Assembly: GCA_016794825.1 (NCBI GenBank)
Contig: JAEUJH010000181.1
Location: forward strand, 1-32,004
Direction: 5' to 3'
Source: Gemmatimonadota bacterium
GTDB lineage: Bacteria > Gemmatimonadota > Gemmatimonadetes > Gemmatimonadales > GWC2-71-9
Length of the DNA: 32,004 nucleotides
A program made the translations under genes and the position numbers. A model generated the notes under the pieces. It saw nothing but the letters and a program-made list of their open reading frames with translations, did not search any database and was not told the origin of the DNA. Shown here in pieces: positions 1 through 7,874 of this stretch (positions within the stretch are counted from its first letter, which is position 1; every line of letters starts with the position of its first letter).

Positions 1-266
1 AGCAGGAGGTGGATCCCGAGCGCCACCAGCGCCTGGGTCCCTTTCGACCCCGGCAGGCCCGCGTAGCCGCCGCGGTAGGCGCCCGTCACCAGGGCAAGCG
101 CCAGGATCGGCCAGCGGATCAGCATGAACAGGAAGACCCCACCGAGCCCGGCCAGCCCGCTCTTGTCGCCACCCATCGGGTAGCTGCCGAGTTCGCCCCA
201 GGCCAGCGCCATGTTCGCGCTGATGAACAGGGCCATCACGAGCAGGAAGTCGAGGAGGAGGACCAT
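1..266 (-). CDS. Partial polytopic membrane protein (N-terminal 88 residues)
   Basis: The gene begins at an ATG on the minus strand (264-266) and runs off the left edge of the window. The visible 88 residues are mostly hydrophobic: a first membrane segment at about residues 2-22, a second at about 40-60 containing a conserved-looking RWP, and the start of a third at about 79-88, with short Gly/Ser-rich loops between. The start lies 6 bases after the stop of the S10 carboxypeptidase gene, so the two are probably co-transcribed. No clear Shine-Dalgarno sequence precedes the start, which suggests translation by coupling. There is no recognisable family motif in this fragment; it could be a small integral membrane protein of unknown function. 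Confidence 0.6.
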   Translation of the reverse strand, partial: MVLLLDFLLVMALFISANMALAWGELGSYPMGGDKSGLAGLGGVFLFMLIRWPILALALVTGAYRGGYAGLPGSKGTQALVALGIHLL

Positions 267-272
267 GGGTCG

Positions 273-1826
273 CTACCGCTTGGCCGGCTGACCGGGCTTC
301 GGCATCGTCCGGGCGATGAACACCCGGATGTCCTCATTGGCCGTCGCCAGGTCCTCCTGACGGAGATACATCATGTGGCCGGAGCGGTACCCCTTGAAGA
401 CCATCCGATCCTGGAACCGACCGGCCGGATCCATGTTCCACATGGTGTACTTGGCGTCGAAGTACGGAGTCCCCCCGTCGAAGTACCCGGACTGCACCAT
501 CACGTGCAGATAGGGATTGGACCCCATGGCCTGCTGGAGGTTGGCGCCGGTCTGATCGCCGGTCCGGTTCCACGGATTGACGGGACCGAAGAGCCAATAC
601 TGGAGATCGGTCTTCCAGCCCAGCTGGTCGCGGAGGTAGTGGTTGATCGCCGGCGCGAAGGCGTGGTTCCACGAGGTCAGCGCCGGATCGAAATCCGGAG
701 ACTCGCCCGCGTCTTCCCGATCGAGGCCACGATAGCGTGAGTCGAGCCGCCCGACCGTGAGCCCGCGCGACCGGAGCAGTTCCTTCCAGAAGAACGAGGT
801 CCCCACCGCCAGCGAATGCTGCCGCACGACGTCCTCACCCAGACCGCTGTACCGGGCGTACTGCTTGACCAGGGCGGCGCGGTCGGCCTCGGACAACGAG
901 CCGGCCCGGACCAAGCCGGGAATCAGCTGATCGACCGTGAACTTCTCCACCTCGGGCAGCAGCTGGTCGAGATCGCGCGCCTGCAGGTCAGGAGCCAGGG
1001 CCTTGTGATACCACGCCGTCGCCGCGTAGTAAGGCAGGGTCAGCCCGGCTCCGACCGGCCCGTCCCGTTCCACACCAAGCGGCGTGGGCGACACCAGGAC
1101 GACACCGTTCAGGTACATCCAGTGCGACCCCTGCAACCGCTGGGCAAGCCCCGACACCCGATTGGTGCCGTAGCTCTCGCCGATCAGGTACTTCGGGCTG
1201 GTCCACCGCCCCTGTCGACCGACGAACGCGTCGAGCCACCGCGCCAGGTAGGCAATGTCCTCGTTGACGCCGAAGAACTGTTCCCGCCGCTGGTCGCCGA
1301 TGATCCGGGAAAAGCCGGTGTTGACCGGATCGACGTAGACGATGTCCGCCACGTCGAGGATCGAGTGAGGATTGTCCTGCACGCCGTACGGCTGCACCGG
1401 AAAGCCCTCGGCGTCGATCCGGAGAATCTTGGGCCCGGTGTACGCCACGTGCATCCAGACCGACGCCGATCCCGGACCCCCGTTGAACGACATCACCAGA
1501 GGGCGGGTGGCCCGGTCGGTCACGTCGGTCCGCTCGTAGTAGGTAAAGAAGACCGAGGCGATCGGTGCCCCTCGCTCATCCCAGACCGGCTGCGTCCCGA
1601 CGGTCACCCGATAGGGGACTCGCTGGCCCTTGATCGTCGCGACCCCGTCCCGCCGCAGCGTCGAGTCGGCCAGGACCCGGACCACCGCGGAGGAGTCTCC
1701 CCGGGAAACCGGTCGAGGTGTGGGCGCGGCCGGCTGGGTGGCGGGCGGCGTCGGACGTCGATCCTGGGCCGGGAGCGTCGCGGCGGCACTCAGGAACGCG
1801 GCTGCGGCAAGCATCAGTCGGGACAT
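273..1826 (-). CDS. Secreted serine carboxypeptidase, peptidase family S10
   Basis: This 517-residue protein is predicted to be exported (signal peptide about 1-20, cleavage near LPA-QD) and to release C-terminal amino acids from peptides outside the cytoplasm. The S10 signatures are clear: an oxyanion-region motif FNGGPGS at 114-120, the nucleophile in GESYG with Ser218, a likely Asp450 in SGYFDGGTP, and His484 in YRSGHM. The length fits bacterial S10 members. An upstream in-frame extension to 2180 exists, but it is Arg/Pro/Gly-rich and lies over the neighbouring gene; the ATG at 1824-1826 is preferred because a signal peptide follows it and AGGG lies about 8 bases upstream. A promoter candidate at 1874-1902 would drive it. 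It sits in a minus-strand run with the membrane protein downstream. Confidence 0.93.
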   Translation of the reverse strand: MSRLMLAAAAFLSAAATLPAQDRRPTPPATQPAAPTPRPVSRGDSSAVVRVLADSTLRRDGVATIKGQRVPYRVTVGTQPVWDERGAPIASVFFTYYERTDVTDRATRPLVMSFNGGPGSASVWMHVAYTGPKILRIDAEGFPVQPYGVQDNPHSILDVADIVYVDPVNTGFSRIIGDQRREQFFGVNEDIAYLARWLDAFVGRQGRWTSPKYLIGESYGTNRVSGLAQRLQGSHWMYLNGVVLVSPTPLGVERDGPVGAGLTLPYYAATAWYHKALAPDLQARDLDQLLPEVEKFTVDQLIPGLVRAGSLSEADRAALVKQYARYSGLGEDVVRQHSLAVGTSFFWKELLRSRGLTVGRLDSRYRGLDREDAGESPDFDPALTSWNHAFAPAINHYLRDQLGWKTDLQYWLFGPVNPWNRTGDQTGANLQQAMGSNPYLHVMVQSGYFDGGTPYFDAKYTMWNMDPAGRFQDRMVFKGYRSGHMMYLRQEDLATANEDIRVFIARTMPKPGQPAKR

Positions 1827-1873
1827 CGGGACCCTGGCGACGTGGCGTGGCGGTGGGTACGGCGGACGGGGGG

Positions 1874-1902
1874 ATTCTACGAACGACCAGGCTCCCGAGC
1901 AA
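1874..1902 (-). promoter_or_regulatory. Sigma70-like promoter of the S10 carboxypeptidase gene
   Basis: Read on the minus strand, TTGCTC (1902-1897) and TAGAAT (1879-1874) are separated by exactly 17 bases, close to the sigma70 consensus at the -10 (5 of 6). It would give a leader of about 40 bases before the ATG at 1826. The -35 lies inside the loop and stem edge of the terminator-like hairpin of the preceding gene. Identified by eye. Confidence 0.45.
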
Positions 1903-1920
1903 CGTGCCCGGGAGCCTGGT
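1886..1920 (-). terminator. Terminator-like hairpin after the His-rich secreted protein gene
   Basis: A perfect 12-base inverted repeat, ACCAGGCTCCCG and CGGGAGCCTGGT, encloses an 11-base loop. It begins 19 bases after the stop of the 1940-2428 gene. There is no U-tract on the minus-strand side, so termination may be inefficient or factor-dependent. Confidence 0.6.
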
Positions 1921-1939
1921 GTGGCCGGAGACCGGCGGT

Positions 1940-2428
1940 TCAGCGGCCTGGGGGCGGGCCCTTGTGGTCCATCCCCTTGCCCTTGCCCATCGGCATGCAG
2001 GCCTTGTGGGCAGCCTCGAAGCTGTCGTGCAGCTTGCCGAGCGCCGCCTTGACCTCCTCGTCGGTCCCGTTGGCCTCGACCAGCTTGGCATAGGCCCGGG
2101 CCTCCGTGGCGAGGGCGGTGAGCGTCTCGCCGACGTTGGCCGGCGCGTGGCACTCGGCCGGCGCGGTCGACTTGGCCCACACCTCCGCCGCGTCGGCCAG
2201 GCCACCCGCGTTGCGGCGAGCCGGCGCCAAGTCACCCGATTTCATCAGGGGCTGGTGGCTCAGATGGAGGAGCGAATGGAAACCGTTCATTTCCCGCCAC
2301 GGTCCCTCCATCATGCCCTTCTTCTGCCCCCCGCCCTGCTGGTGCCCTTGCTGATGCCCGTGCTGCGCCGCCGCCGGCACCGCCACCGCCGCCAAGGCCG
2401 CCAACACGATCGAAAACCGTCCGTTCAT
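1940..2428 (-). CDS. Secreted His-rich helical protein, heme-less cytochrome c prime-like
   Basis: This 162-residue protein has a signal peptide (about 1-21, AAA-QH) followed by a His/Gln/Gly-rich linker and a helical region of about 110 residues. The helices and the C-terminal pattern FEAAHKAC resemble the end of cytochrome c prime, where CxxCH would bind heme, but no CxxCH is present; Cys93 and Cys144 remain. The His-rich N-terminus and the Lys/Gly/Met-rich tail could bind metal. Role unknown; a periplasmic metal- or ligand-binding four-helix bundle is an inference. The start has a strong GAGGAGGAG sequence about 8 bases upstream, and a promoter candidate lies at 2462-2491. A hairpin follows the stop. 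Confidence 0.75.
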   Translation of the reverse strand: MNGRFSIVLAALAAVAVPAAAQHGHQQGHQQGGGQKKGMMEGPWREMNGFHSLLHLSHQPLMKSGDLAPARRNAGGLADAAEVWAKSTAPAECHAPANVGETLTALATEARAYAKLVEANGTDEEVKAALGKLHDSFEAAHKACMPMGKGKGMDHKGPPPGR

Positions 2429-2461
2429 GTTCCGCTCCTCCTCGATGAGATCCTGCCGTTC

Positions 2462-2491
2462 AAACTACCGACCGGTACCGGCGAGGGTCCA
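2462..2491 (-). promoter_or_regulatory. Promoter candidate for the His-rich secreted protein
   Basis: On the minus strand TGGACC (2491-2486) precedes TAGTTT (2467-2462) with an 18-base spacer. Both boxes are moderate matches to sigma70. It lies in the 95-base gap between two minus-strand genes, which supports a separate transcription start for the gene at 2428. Confidence 0.3.
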
Positions 2492-2523
2492 CAAAACCTC
2501 GTGAACCTCTCTTCAGGGCGGCT

Positions 2524-2736
2524 TCAGCGGCCCGTGCCCGGCCCCCAGTCGTCCTCTTCCTCCTCGTCCGCCCCGGCGCCGAGCGACCGGGGCCGGGGGT
2601 CGTCGGCCAGCTCCGCCTCGGCCCGCCGAAGCTCGTCGTGGTCGATCGGCTCGGGGCTCCTGCCTCCGCTTCCCTGCCCTCCGCGCACCAGCCAGACGAC
2701 CAGGGCAACCAGGGCGAGCACGACCAGCACCGACAT
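2524..2736 (-). CDS. Small single-pass membrane protein with acidic C-terminus
   Basis: A 70-residue protein starts with a single strongly hydrophobic segment (about residues 2-17, rich in V, L and A). A short basic stretch with a WLVRGG junction follows, then a hydrophilic, highly acidic tail with a run of Glu and Asp near residues 57-62. The start is preceded by GGGGAG at a normal distance, and a promoter candidate lies just upstream at 2764-2793. The layout predicts a membrane-anchored protein with a cytoplasmic charged tail. No family is recognised. It is divergently transcribed from gamma-glutamyltransferase. It could be spurious, but the ribosome site and the membrane-segment design argue for a real gene. 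Confidence 0.55.
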   Translation of the reverse strand: MSVLVVLALVALVVWLVRGGQGSGGRSPEPIDHDELRRAEAELADDPRPRSLGAGADEEEEDDWGPGTGR

Positions 2737-2763
2737 CCGGACTCCCCATCCTGAACCGGCTGA

Positions 2764-2793
2764 ATGATACTCGCCCGACCCGTCTTGTGTCTC
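2764..2793 (-). promoter_or_regulatory. Promoter candidate for the small membrane protein
   Basis: On the minus strand GAGACA (2793-2788) and TATCAT (2769-2764, 5 of 6 to consensus) are 18 bases apart. The predicted transcript start is near 2757, about 20 bases before the ATG. It overlaps the divergent promoter at 2785-2813. Confidence 0.4.
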
Positions 2794-2813
2794 CCGGCCA
2801 ATGGCGATAAGGT
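2785..2813 (+). promoter_or_regulatory. Promoter candidate for the gamma-glutamyltransferase gene
   Basis: TTGTGT (2785-2790) and TAAGGT (2808-2813) are separated by exactly 17 bases. A transcript starting near 2820 would carry a leader of about 49 bases before the ATG at 2869. Its -35 overlaps that of the divergent minus-strand promoter. Confidence 0.4.
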
Positions 2814-2868
2814 CGGGGCGCCCGGCGGCTCGGCCGGGTCCTGCTCAACGTCGCCCGGGAGGGCCCTG

Positions 2869-4524
2869 ATGAAGTCGCCAATGGCCCCGCTCGCGGGCTT
2901 GCTGTTCCTTCTGCCCCTGTCCCTCATGGCCCAGGTTACCAGTCCCGCCACCCGCTCCGGCCGTTCGACCGTGTATGCGCCCCGGGCGGCGGTGGCCACC
3001 AGTCAGCCACTCGCCACCTCGACCGCGCTGGCGATCCTCGAGGCCGGCGGCAACGCGATCGACGCCGCGGTGGCCGCGGCCGCGGTGCTCAACGTCACCG
3101 AACCGCACATGACCGGGATGGGGGGCGACATGTTCGCCATCCTGTGGTCGGCGCGGGAACGACGCCTGATCGGCCTCGACGCCTCCGGCCGGTCCGGGTC
3201 GAAGGTGTCGGTCGACGCGTTGCGAGCCGCGGGCGAGACCCGGGTCCCGGCCACCGGCGCCCGGGCCGTCACCGTGCCCGGCGCCCTGGCCGGCTGGGAC
3301 GCGCTGCTCCGGACCCACGGCACGATGACGTTAGGCGCGGTCCTCCAGCCCGCCATCCGGCTGGCCGAGGAGGGTTTTCCGGTGACCCCGATCATTGCCC
3401 AGGACTGGGCGACGGAGGTGACCAAGCTGGCGAGCGACCCCGGCGCCCGGGCCACCTACCTGATCGACGGCCAGCGGGCCCCCAAGGCCGGTGAGTGGTT
3501 CCGGAATCCGGACCAGGCCCGGACCTTTCGCCGGATTGCCGAAGGCGGGATCGGCGTCTTCTACGGCGGCGACCTCGGCCGGGAGGTGGTGGCCGGGCTC
3601 GAGCGGCTCGGCGGATACCTGACGCTCGACGACCTCAAGGCCCAGCAGGTCCGATGGGTCGAGCCCCTGTCGGTCAACTACAAGGGATACACGCTCCACG
3701 AACTCCCCCCGGCGGGTCAGGGCATTGCCGCGCTCCAGATGCTCAAGATGCTGGAGGGCCACGACCTCAAGGCCAAGGGCCACAACTCGGCCGCCTACCT
3801 CCACACCCTGATCGAGGCCAAGAAGCTGGCGCACGCCGACCTGGCCCGGTACGTCGCCGATCCGGAGCACATGCGCGTGGCGCCGGCCGACCTCCTCGAT
3901 CCCGGGTATCTGGCGCGCCGGGGCGGGCTGATCGACCCGCGGCGCGCGGCCGACCAGCCGCCCGCCGGCGACCTGGGCGGTAGCGAGACCATCTACCTGA
4001 CCGTGGCCGATGGCGAGGGCAACATGATCTCGTTCATCAACTCGATCTACAGCTACTTCGGGTCCGGCGTGGTCGTTCCCGGCACCGGCATCATGCTCCA
4101 GAACCGGGGGGCCGGCTTCGTGATGACGGAGGGTCACCCCAACCGCCTCGCCCCGCGGAAGCGCCCGCTCCACACCATCATTCCCGGCTTCGTGACCCGC
4201 AACGGCCAGCCCTGGCTGTCGTTCGGCGTCATGGGTGGCGACATGCAGCCGCAGGGCCACGTCCAGGTCCTTCTCAACCTGGTGGAGTTCGGGATGGACC
4301 CGCAGGAGGCGATCGACGCGCCGCGGTTCCGCCACCTGGCCGGACGGACCGTGGCCATCGAAGGACTGCCCGACTCGGTCGCCCGCGAACTCGCGGCGCT
4401 CGGGCATGATCTCCGCAATCCGGTCGGCGTCGCCTTTGGCGGCGGCCAGGCCATCATGAAACTGGGCCGCGGCTGGGCTGCGGCCTCCGATCCCCGCAAA
4501 GACGGGATGGCGGCGGGCCGCTGA
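2869..4524 (+). CDS. ggt: Gamma-glutamyltransferase / gamma-glutamyl hydrolase
   Basis: This 551-residue protein is an Ntn-hydrolase that would remove or transfer the gamma-glutamyl group of glutathione and similar compounds after self-cleavage into two subunits. A signal peptide spans about 1-21. The large-subunit signature lies at about 53-90 (EAGGNAIDAAVA and MGGDMFA). The predicted cleavage and catalytic residue is Thr374 in GGSETIYLTVAD; the usual TTH is TIY here. The C-terminal half keeps the NRLAPRKRPLHT and MGGDMQPQGHVQ blocks. The ATG at 2869 is chosen because GGGAGGG lies just upstream and a signal peptide follows; in-frame codons from 2764 would add 35 residues without signal character. 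The next gene starts 34 bases downstream and is probably co-transcribed. Confidence 0.92.
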   Translation: MKSPMAPLAGLLFLLPLSLMAQVTSPATRSGRSTVYAPRAAVATSQPLATSTALAILEAGGNAIDAAVAAAAVLNVTEPHMTGMGGDMFAILWSARERRLIGLDASGRSGSKVSVDALRAAGETRVPATGARAVTVPGALAGWDALLRTHGTMTLGAVLQPAIRLAEEGFPVTPIIAQDWATEVTKLASDPGARATYLIDGQRAPKAGEWFRNPDQARTFRRIAEGGIGVFYGGDLGREVVAGLERLGGYLTLDDLKAQQVRWVEPLSVNYKGYTLHELPPAGQGIAALQMLKMLEGHDLKAKGHNSAAYLHTLIEAKKLAHADLARYVADPEHMRVAPADLLDPGYLARRGGLIDPRRAADQPPAGDLGGSETIYLTVADGEGNMISFINSIYSYFGSGVVVPGTGIMLQNRGAGFVMTEGHPNRLAPRKRPLHTIIPGFVTRNGQPWLSFGVMGGDMQPQGHVQVLLNLVEFGMDPQEAIDAPRFRHLAGRTVAIEGLPDSVARELAALGHDLRNPVGVAFGGGQAIMKLGRGWAAASDPRKDGMAAGR

Positions 4525-4558
4525 GGCCGCCGCTATCCCAACTATCCCCGGAGTCTCG

Positions 4559-7500
4559 ATGCGATCGTTCCCGACTCGATTCCGTTCCCTTGCCGCGCTC
4601 GTTCCCGTCGCGGCGGCTTTCGCCACGGCGGGGGCGGTGCCCTCGGCCGCCCAGGGTCCCGCGCGGTGGACCGTCGAAGCGCCGACCGGTCCCACCCGCG
4701 ACCTCGCCTTCGACGCCACCGAGGGCACCTGGATGAGTCTGTCGATCTCGCCCGACGGGCGTTCGATCGCGTTCGACCTGCTGGGCCACATCTACGAGAT
4801 GCCGATCGAGGGAGGCACCGCCCGGCGGCTGACCGAGGGGCGCTCCTGGAACCTGTTCCCCCGCTACAGCCCCGACGGCCGGTGGATTGCTTTCACCTCC
4901 GACCGGTCGGGCACCCACAATCTGTGGATCATGGATCGGCAAGGCGGCAACCTCCGCGCCGTGTCGCCCACGCACGAGAGCGTCTACAAGGCCGTCTGGT
5001 CGGCGGATGGCCGCCGAATCTTCGGCGGCACGACGGCCGACGGGGCCCCCAGCCGACTGGTGGCGTTCGAACTGGCTGGCGGCCGCCAGGCCCTGGTGAC
5101 CGGCGGCGGGGCGCTCAACGCGGCCACGGCCGAGCCGGGCGGCGGCGGGGTGCTGTTCGAGCGATCGGCCCGGGCGCCGTATCCGTTCGAGTTCAACCCC
5201 TACGTCATCCCCGCCGGTGGGACCTCGATCGAGCGGTTCGACCTCGCCACCGGCGAGACCTCGGTGGTGGTGCGTCGGATCGGCGGGGTGTTCTCCCCGG
5301 CTCTCTCGGCCGACGGGGGCCGGCTCGCGTACGTGAACCGCCACCTCGAGGACACCCGCCTCATCGTCCGTGATCTCGCCACCCGGGAGGAGCGGGTCCT
5401 GCTGAGCGGCCTCGACCGCGACCGGCAGACGGCCGGATCGGACTACGGTCCCTATCCGACCATTGCCTGGCATCCGGACGGACGGAGGATCTTCGTCAAC
5501 AAGGGCGGCCAGCTCCTCAGCGTCGACGCGACGAGCGGTGCCGCGACGGCCGTCGCCTTCCGCGCCCCGGTCCAGCGCTCGATGTCCGAGACGATCCGCT
5601 TTGCCACCCGGGAACCCGACGATCGGGCCCGGACCCGGACCCATCGGTGGGGCACCCGGATTCCCCAGGGCATCCTGTTCGAAGCCATGGGCGACCTCTG
5701 GCTCCAGGACCCGGCCGGCTCGCGGCGGAACCTGACCAGCTCCGACGCCCACGAAACCAGTCCCGTGTTCGATCCGGCCACCGGGGCCCTCTACTACGCC
5801 ACCTGGTCGGACGACAGCCTCGGCGCCATCCACCGGCGCGGGTCGTTAGGCGGACCGGCGGAGCGGCTGACCCGGGTCGCGGCCCAGTACGGGAGCCTGG
5901 CCGTCGGGCCGGGCGGGCGGCTGGCGTACGTGCGCGGCGCGGGCGGGCTCGAGCGGGGCGCCTGGCTCTCCAACGAGGCGGAGTTCGACCTGATCGTTCG
6001 GGAACCGTCGGGCGCGGAGCGCCGGATAACCGGTCTGGCGGGACAGCCCCTGGTCTATGCCGACATCGCCGGCAAGATCCCCCCGACGGTGTCGTTCGGG
6101 CCCGACGGTTCGACCCTCTACTTCACGGAGTTCGAGCGCGACACCCTGACCCTGAAGCGGATCGGCGTCGACGGCTCCGGCGAGGCGGCGCTGGTCAAGT
6201 TCCCCAACGCGATCGCCGCGGTTCCGTCGCCGGATCTCCGCTGGATCGCGGTTCGGGAGTATCAGCGGAGCTTCCTCGTGCCGCTGGCGTACGCCGGCCA
6301 GCCGGTGGTGAGTTCGCCGTGGGAGGGCGTCGGCCATTCGATCCGGGTCGATGCCGAGGACGGCGGGTATCTGACCTGGTCGGCCGACGGACGGACGCTG
6401 GCGTGGACCCGGGCCACCGGGTTCTACGAGAAGGACCTCGACCAGATCCTGGCCACTGCGCCGGCGCCGGTGGTCGGCGCCGGAGCGGCGGCCTGGAACG
6501 GCCCACGGGTTCCCGGCTCGACCGCTCGCCGCACCGAAACCGCCATCGAATTCGCGCTCGACACGCCCACCGGGACGGTGGCCCTGACCGGGGCGCGGGT
6601 CATCACCATGAACGCGCGGCGGGAGGTGCTCGACGGCGCCACCGTCGTGATCCGCGGCAACCGGATCGTGGCGGTGGGACGGAATGTCACGGTCCCGGCC
6701 GGAGCCAAGGTGTACGACCTGGCCGGGGCCACGATCATCCCCGGGCTGATCGACGCCCACGCCCATCCCCACATCGAGCAGTCCGCCCTGCACGTCATCG
6801 AGCAGCGGCCCACCTACCTGAGCGGGCCGCTCGCGTACGGAGTCACCACCGTGGTCGAGGTGTACGGCAACGAGTACCGCGACGGCTGGCTCAGCGACAT
6901 GCTCCGCGCCGGCAAGATCACCGGACCGCGGTTCTTCACCACCGGTTCGGTCATCTTCGGACAGCGGCGGGCGTTCCGGGCCCGGATGTACCGGCCGATC
7001 GAAACGCTCGACGACGCCCTCGAGCAGCTCCGCTGGAATCGGGATCACGGCGCGATCGCCGTGAAGGACTACGCCCAGGACACCCGGAAGCGGCGCCACC
7101 TGACCGCCACCGCCGCCCGGATCCTCGGCCTCAACGTCGTGTCCGAGTCGAACGCCGACCCCCAGATGAACCTGACCCAGTTGATGGACGGCGTCACCGG
7201 GATCGAGCACTCGATGGGTCTGGCGCCGTTCTTCGACGACGTGGTCCGCTACTGGGGGGGCACCGCCGCGGGCAACACGCCCACCCTGCTCGTGGTCTAC
7301 AACGGCGCCATGGGTGAGGGGTGGTACCATCAGACCAGCAAGCTCTGGGAGGATCCCAAGCTGACCCGGTTCATTGCTCCGGAGCAGCTGATGCGGGTCC
7401 GGAACCCGACCCACCTCTGGCCGGAGGACATGTTCGCCTGGACGATGGCCAAGGAGGTCCGGAAGCTCTTCAAGAACGGCAACTCGGTGCAGCTCGGCGC

Positions 7501-7822
7501 CCACGGCCAGATGTTCGGGCTCGACGCCCACTGGGAACTCGACCTGTTGACCCGAGGCGGGTTCACCCCGGCCGAGGCGCTCGAAGTCGCCACCATCCGG
7601 GGTGCGTCCTATCACGGCCTCGACGCGGATCTGGGTTCGCTCGAGACCGGGAAGCTGGCCGACCTGGTGGTCCTCGACGCCAATCCGCTCGACCAGATCG
7701 CCAACGCACAGAAGATCCGCTACGTGATGAAGAACGGGGTCCTGCATGCGGGAGCGGACGCGGCCCGGGTCTGGCCCGATCCGCGTCCGGCGGGCAAGCC
7801 GTACTTTCTCGATCGGCAGTGA
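4559..7822 (+). CDS. Secreted TolB-like beta-propeller fused to amidohydrolase
   Basis: A 1087-residue exported protein (signal peptide about 1-31). Residues about 50-630 form WD40/PD40-like propeller blades with repeated SPDGR-type turns (e.g. 64-68, 104-108). Residues about 670-1070 form a metal-dependent amidohydrolase of the imidazolonepropionase-like group: HAH at 734-736, Lys836 in AVKDY as possible carboxylated lysine, His884 in GIEHS, and a closing GSLETGKLADLVVLD. The usual GxH and SDA ligand positions read SESN (862-865) and AHG (981-983), so the metal site looks altered. Substrate unknown; peptide-like or cyclic amide substrates outside the cytoplasm are an inference. It follows ggt closely, with GGAG just before its ATG. 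Confidence 0.9.
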   Translation: MRSFPTRFRSLAALVPVAAAFATAGAVPSAAQGPARWTVEAPTGPTRDLAFDATEGTWMSLSISPDGRSIAFDLLGHIYEMPIEGGTARRLTEGRSWNLFPRYSPDGRWIAFTSDRSGTHNLWIMDRQGGNLRAVSPTHESVYKAVWSADGRRIFGGTTADGAPSRLVAFELAGGRQALVTGGGALNAATAEPGGGGVLFERSARAPYPFEFNPYVIPAGGTSIERFDLATGETSVVVRRIGGVFSPALSADGGRLAYVNRHLEDTRLIVRDLATREERVLLSGLDRDRQTAGSDYGPYPTIAWHPDGRRIFVNKGGQLLSVDATSGAATAVAFRAPVQRSMSETIRFATREPDDRARTRTHRWGTRIPQGILFEAMGDLWLQDPAGSRRNLTSSDAHETSPVFDPATGALYYATWSDDSLGAIHRRGSLGGPAERLTRVAAQYGSLAVGPGGRLAYVRGAGGLERGAWLSNEAEFDLIVREPSGAERRITGLAGQPLVYADIAGKIPPTVSFGPDGSTLYFTEFERDTLTLKRIGVDGSGEAALVKFPNAIAAVPSPDLRWIAVREYQRSFLVPLAYAGQPVVSSPWEGVGHSIRVDAEDGGYLTWSADGRTLAWTRATGFYEKDLDQILATAPAPVVGAGAAAWNGPRVPGSTARRTETAIEFALDTPTGTVALTGARVITMNARREVLDGATVVIRGNRIVAVGRNVTVPAGAKVYDLAGATIIPGLIDAHAHPHIEQSALHVIEQRPTYLSGPLAYGVTTVVEVYGNEYRDGWLSDMLRAGKITGPRFFTTGSVIFGQRRAFRARMYRPIETLDDALEQLRWNRDHGAIAVKDYAQDTRKRRHLTATAARILGLNVVSESNADPQMNLTQLMDGVTGIEHSMGLAPFFDDVVRYWGGTAAGNTPTLLVVYNGAMGEGWYHQTSKLWEDPKLTRFIAPEQLMRVRNPTHLWPEDMFAWTMAKEVRKLFKNGNSVQLGAHGQMFGLDAHWELDLLTRGGFTPAEALEVATIRGASYHGLDADLGSLETGKLADLVVLDANPLDQIANAQKIRYVMKNGVLHAGADAARVWPDPRPAGKPYFLDRQ

Positions 7823-7832
7823 CCTCCCACCC

Positions 7833-7863
7833 GGCGGCGTCCCCGAAGAACGGGGGCGCCGCC
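7833..7863. terminator. Hairpin between convergent genes
   Basis: GGCGGCGTCCCC (7833-7844) pairs with GGGGGCGCCGCC (7852-7863), 12 pairs including one G-U, around a 7-base loop. It lies in the 52-base gap between the convergent amidohydrolase-fusion and DUF4287 genes and can serve both directions. No clear U-tract follows. Confidence 0.55.
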
Positions 7864-7874
7864 ACCCTCGCGGT

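Noticed and set aside
4454-7747. Very long opposite-strand and off-frame open frames over the propeller-amidohydrolase gene
   Set aside because: They are rich in Arg, Gly, Pro and Val, have no domain motifs or ribosome sites, and mirror the high-GC coding gene.
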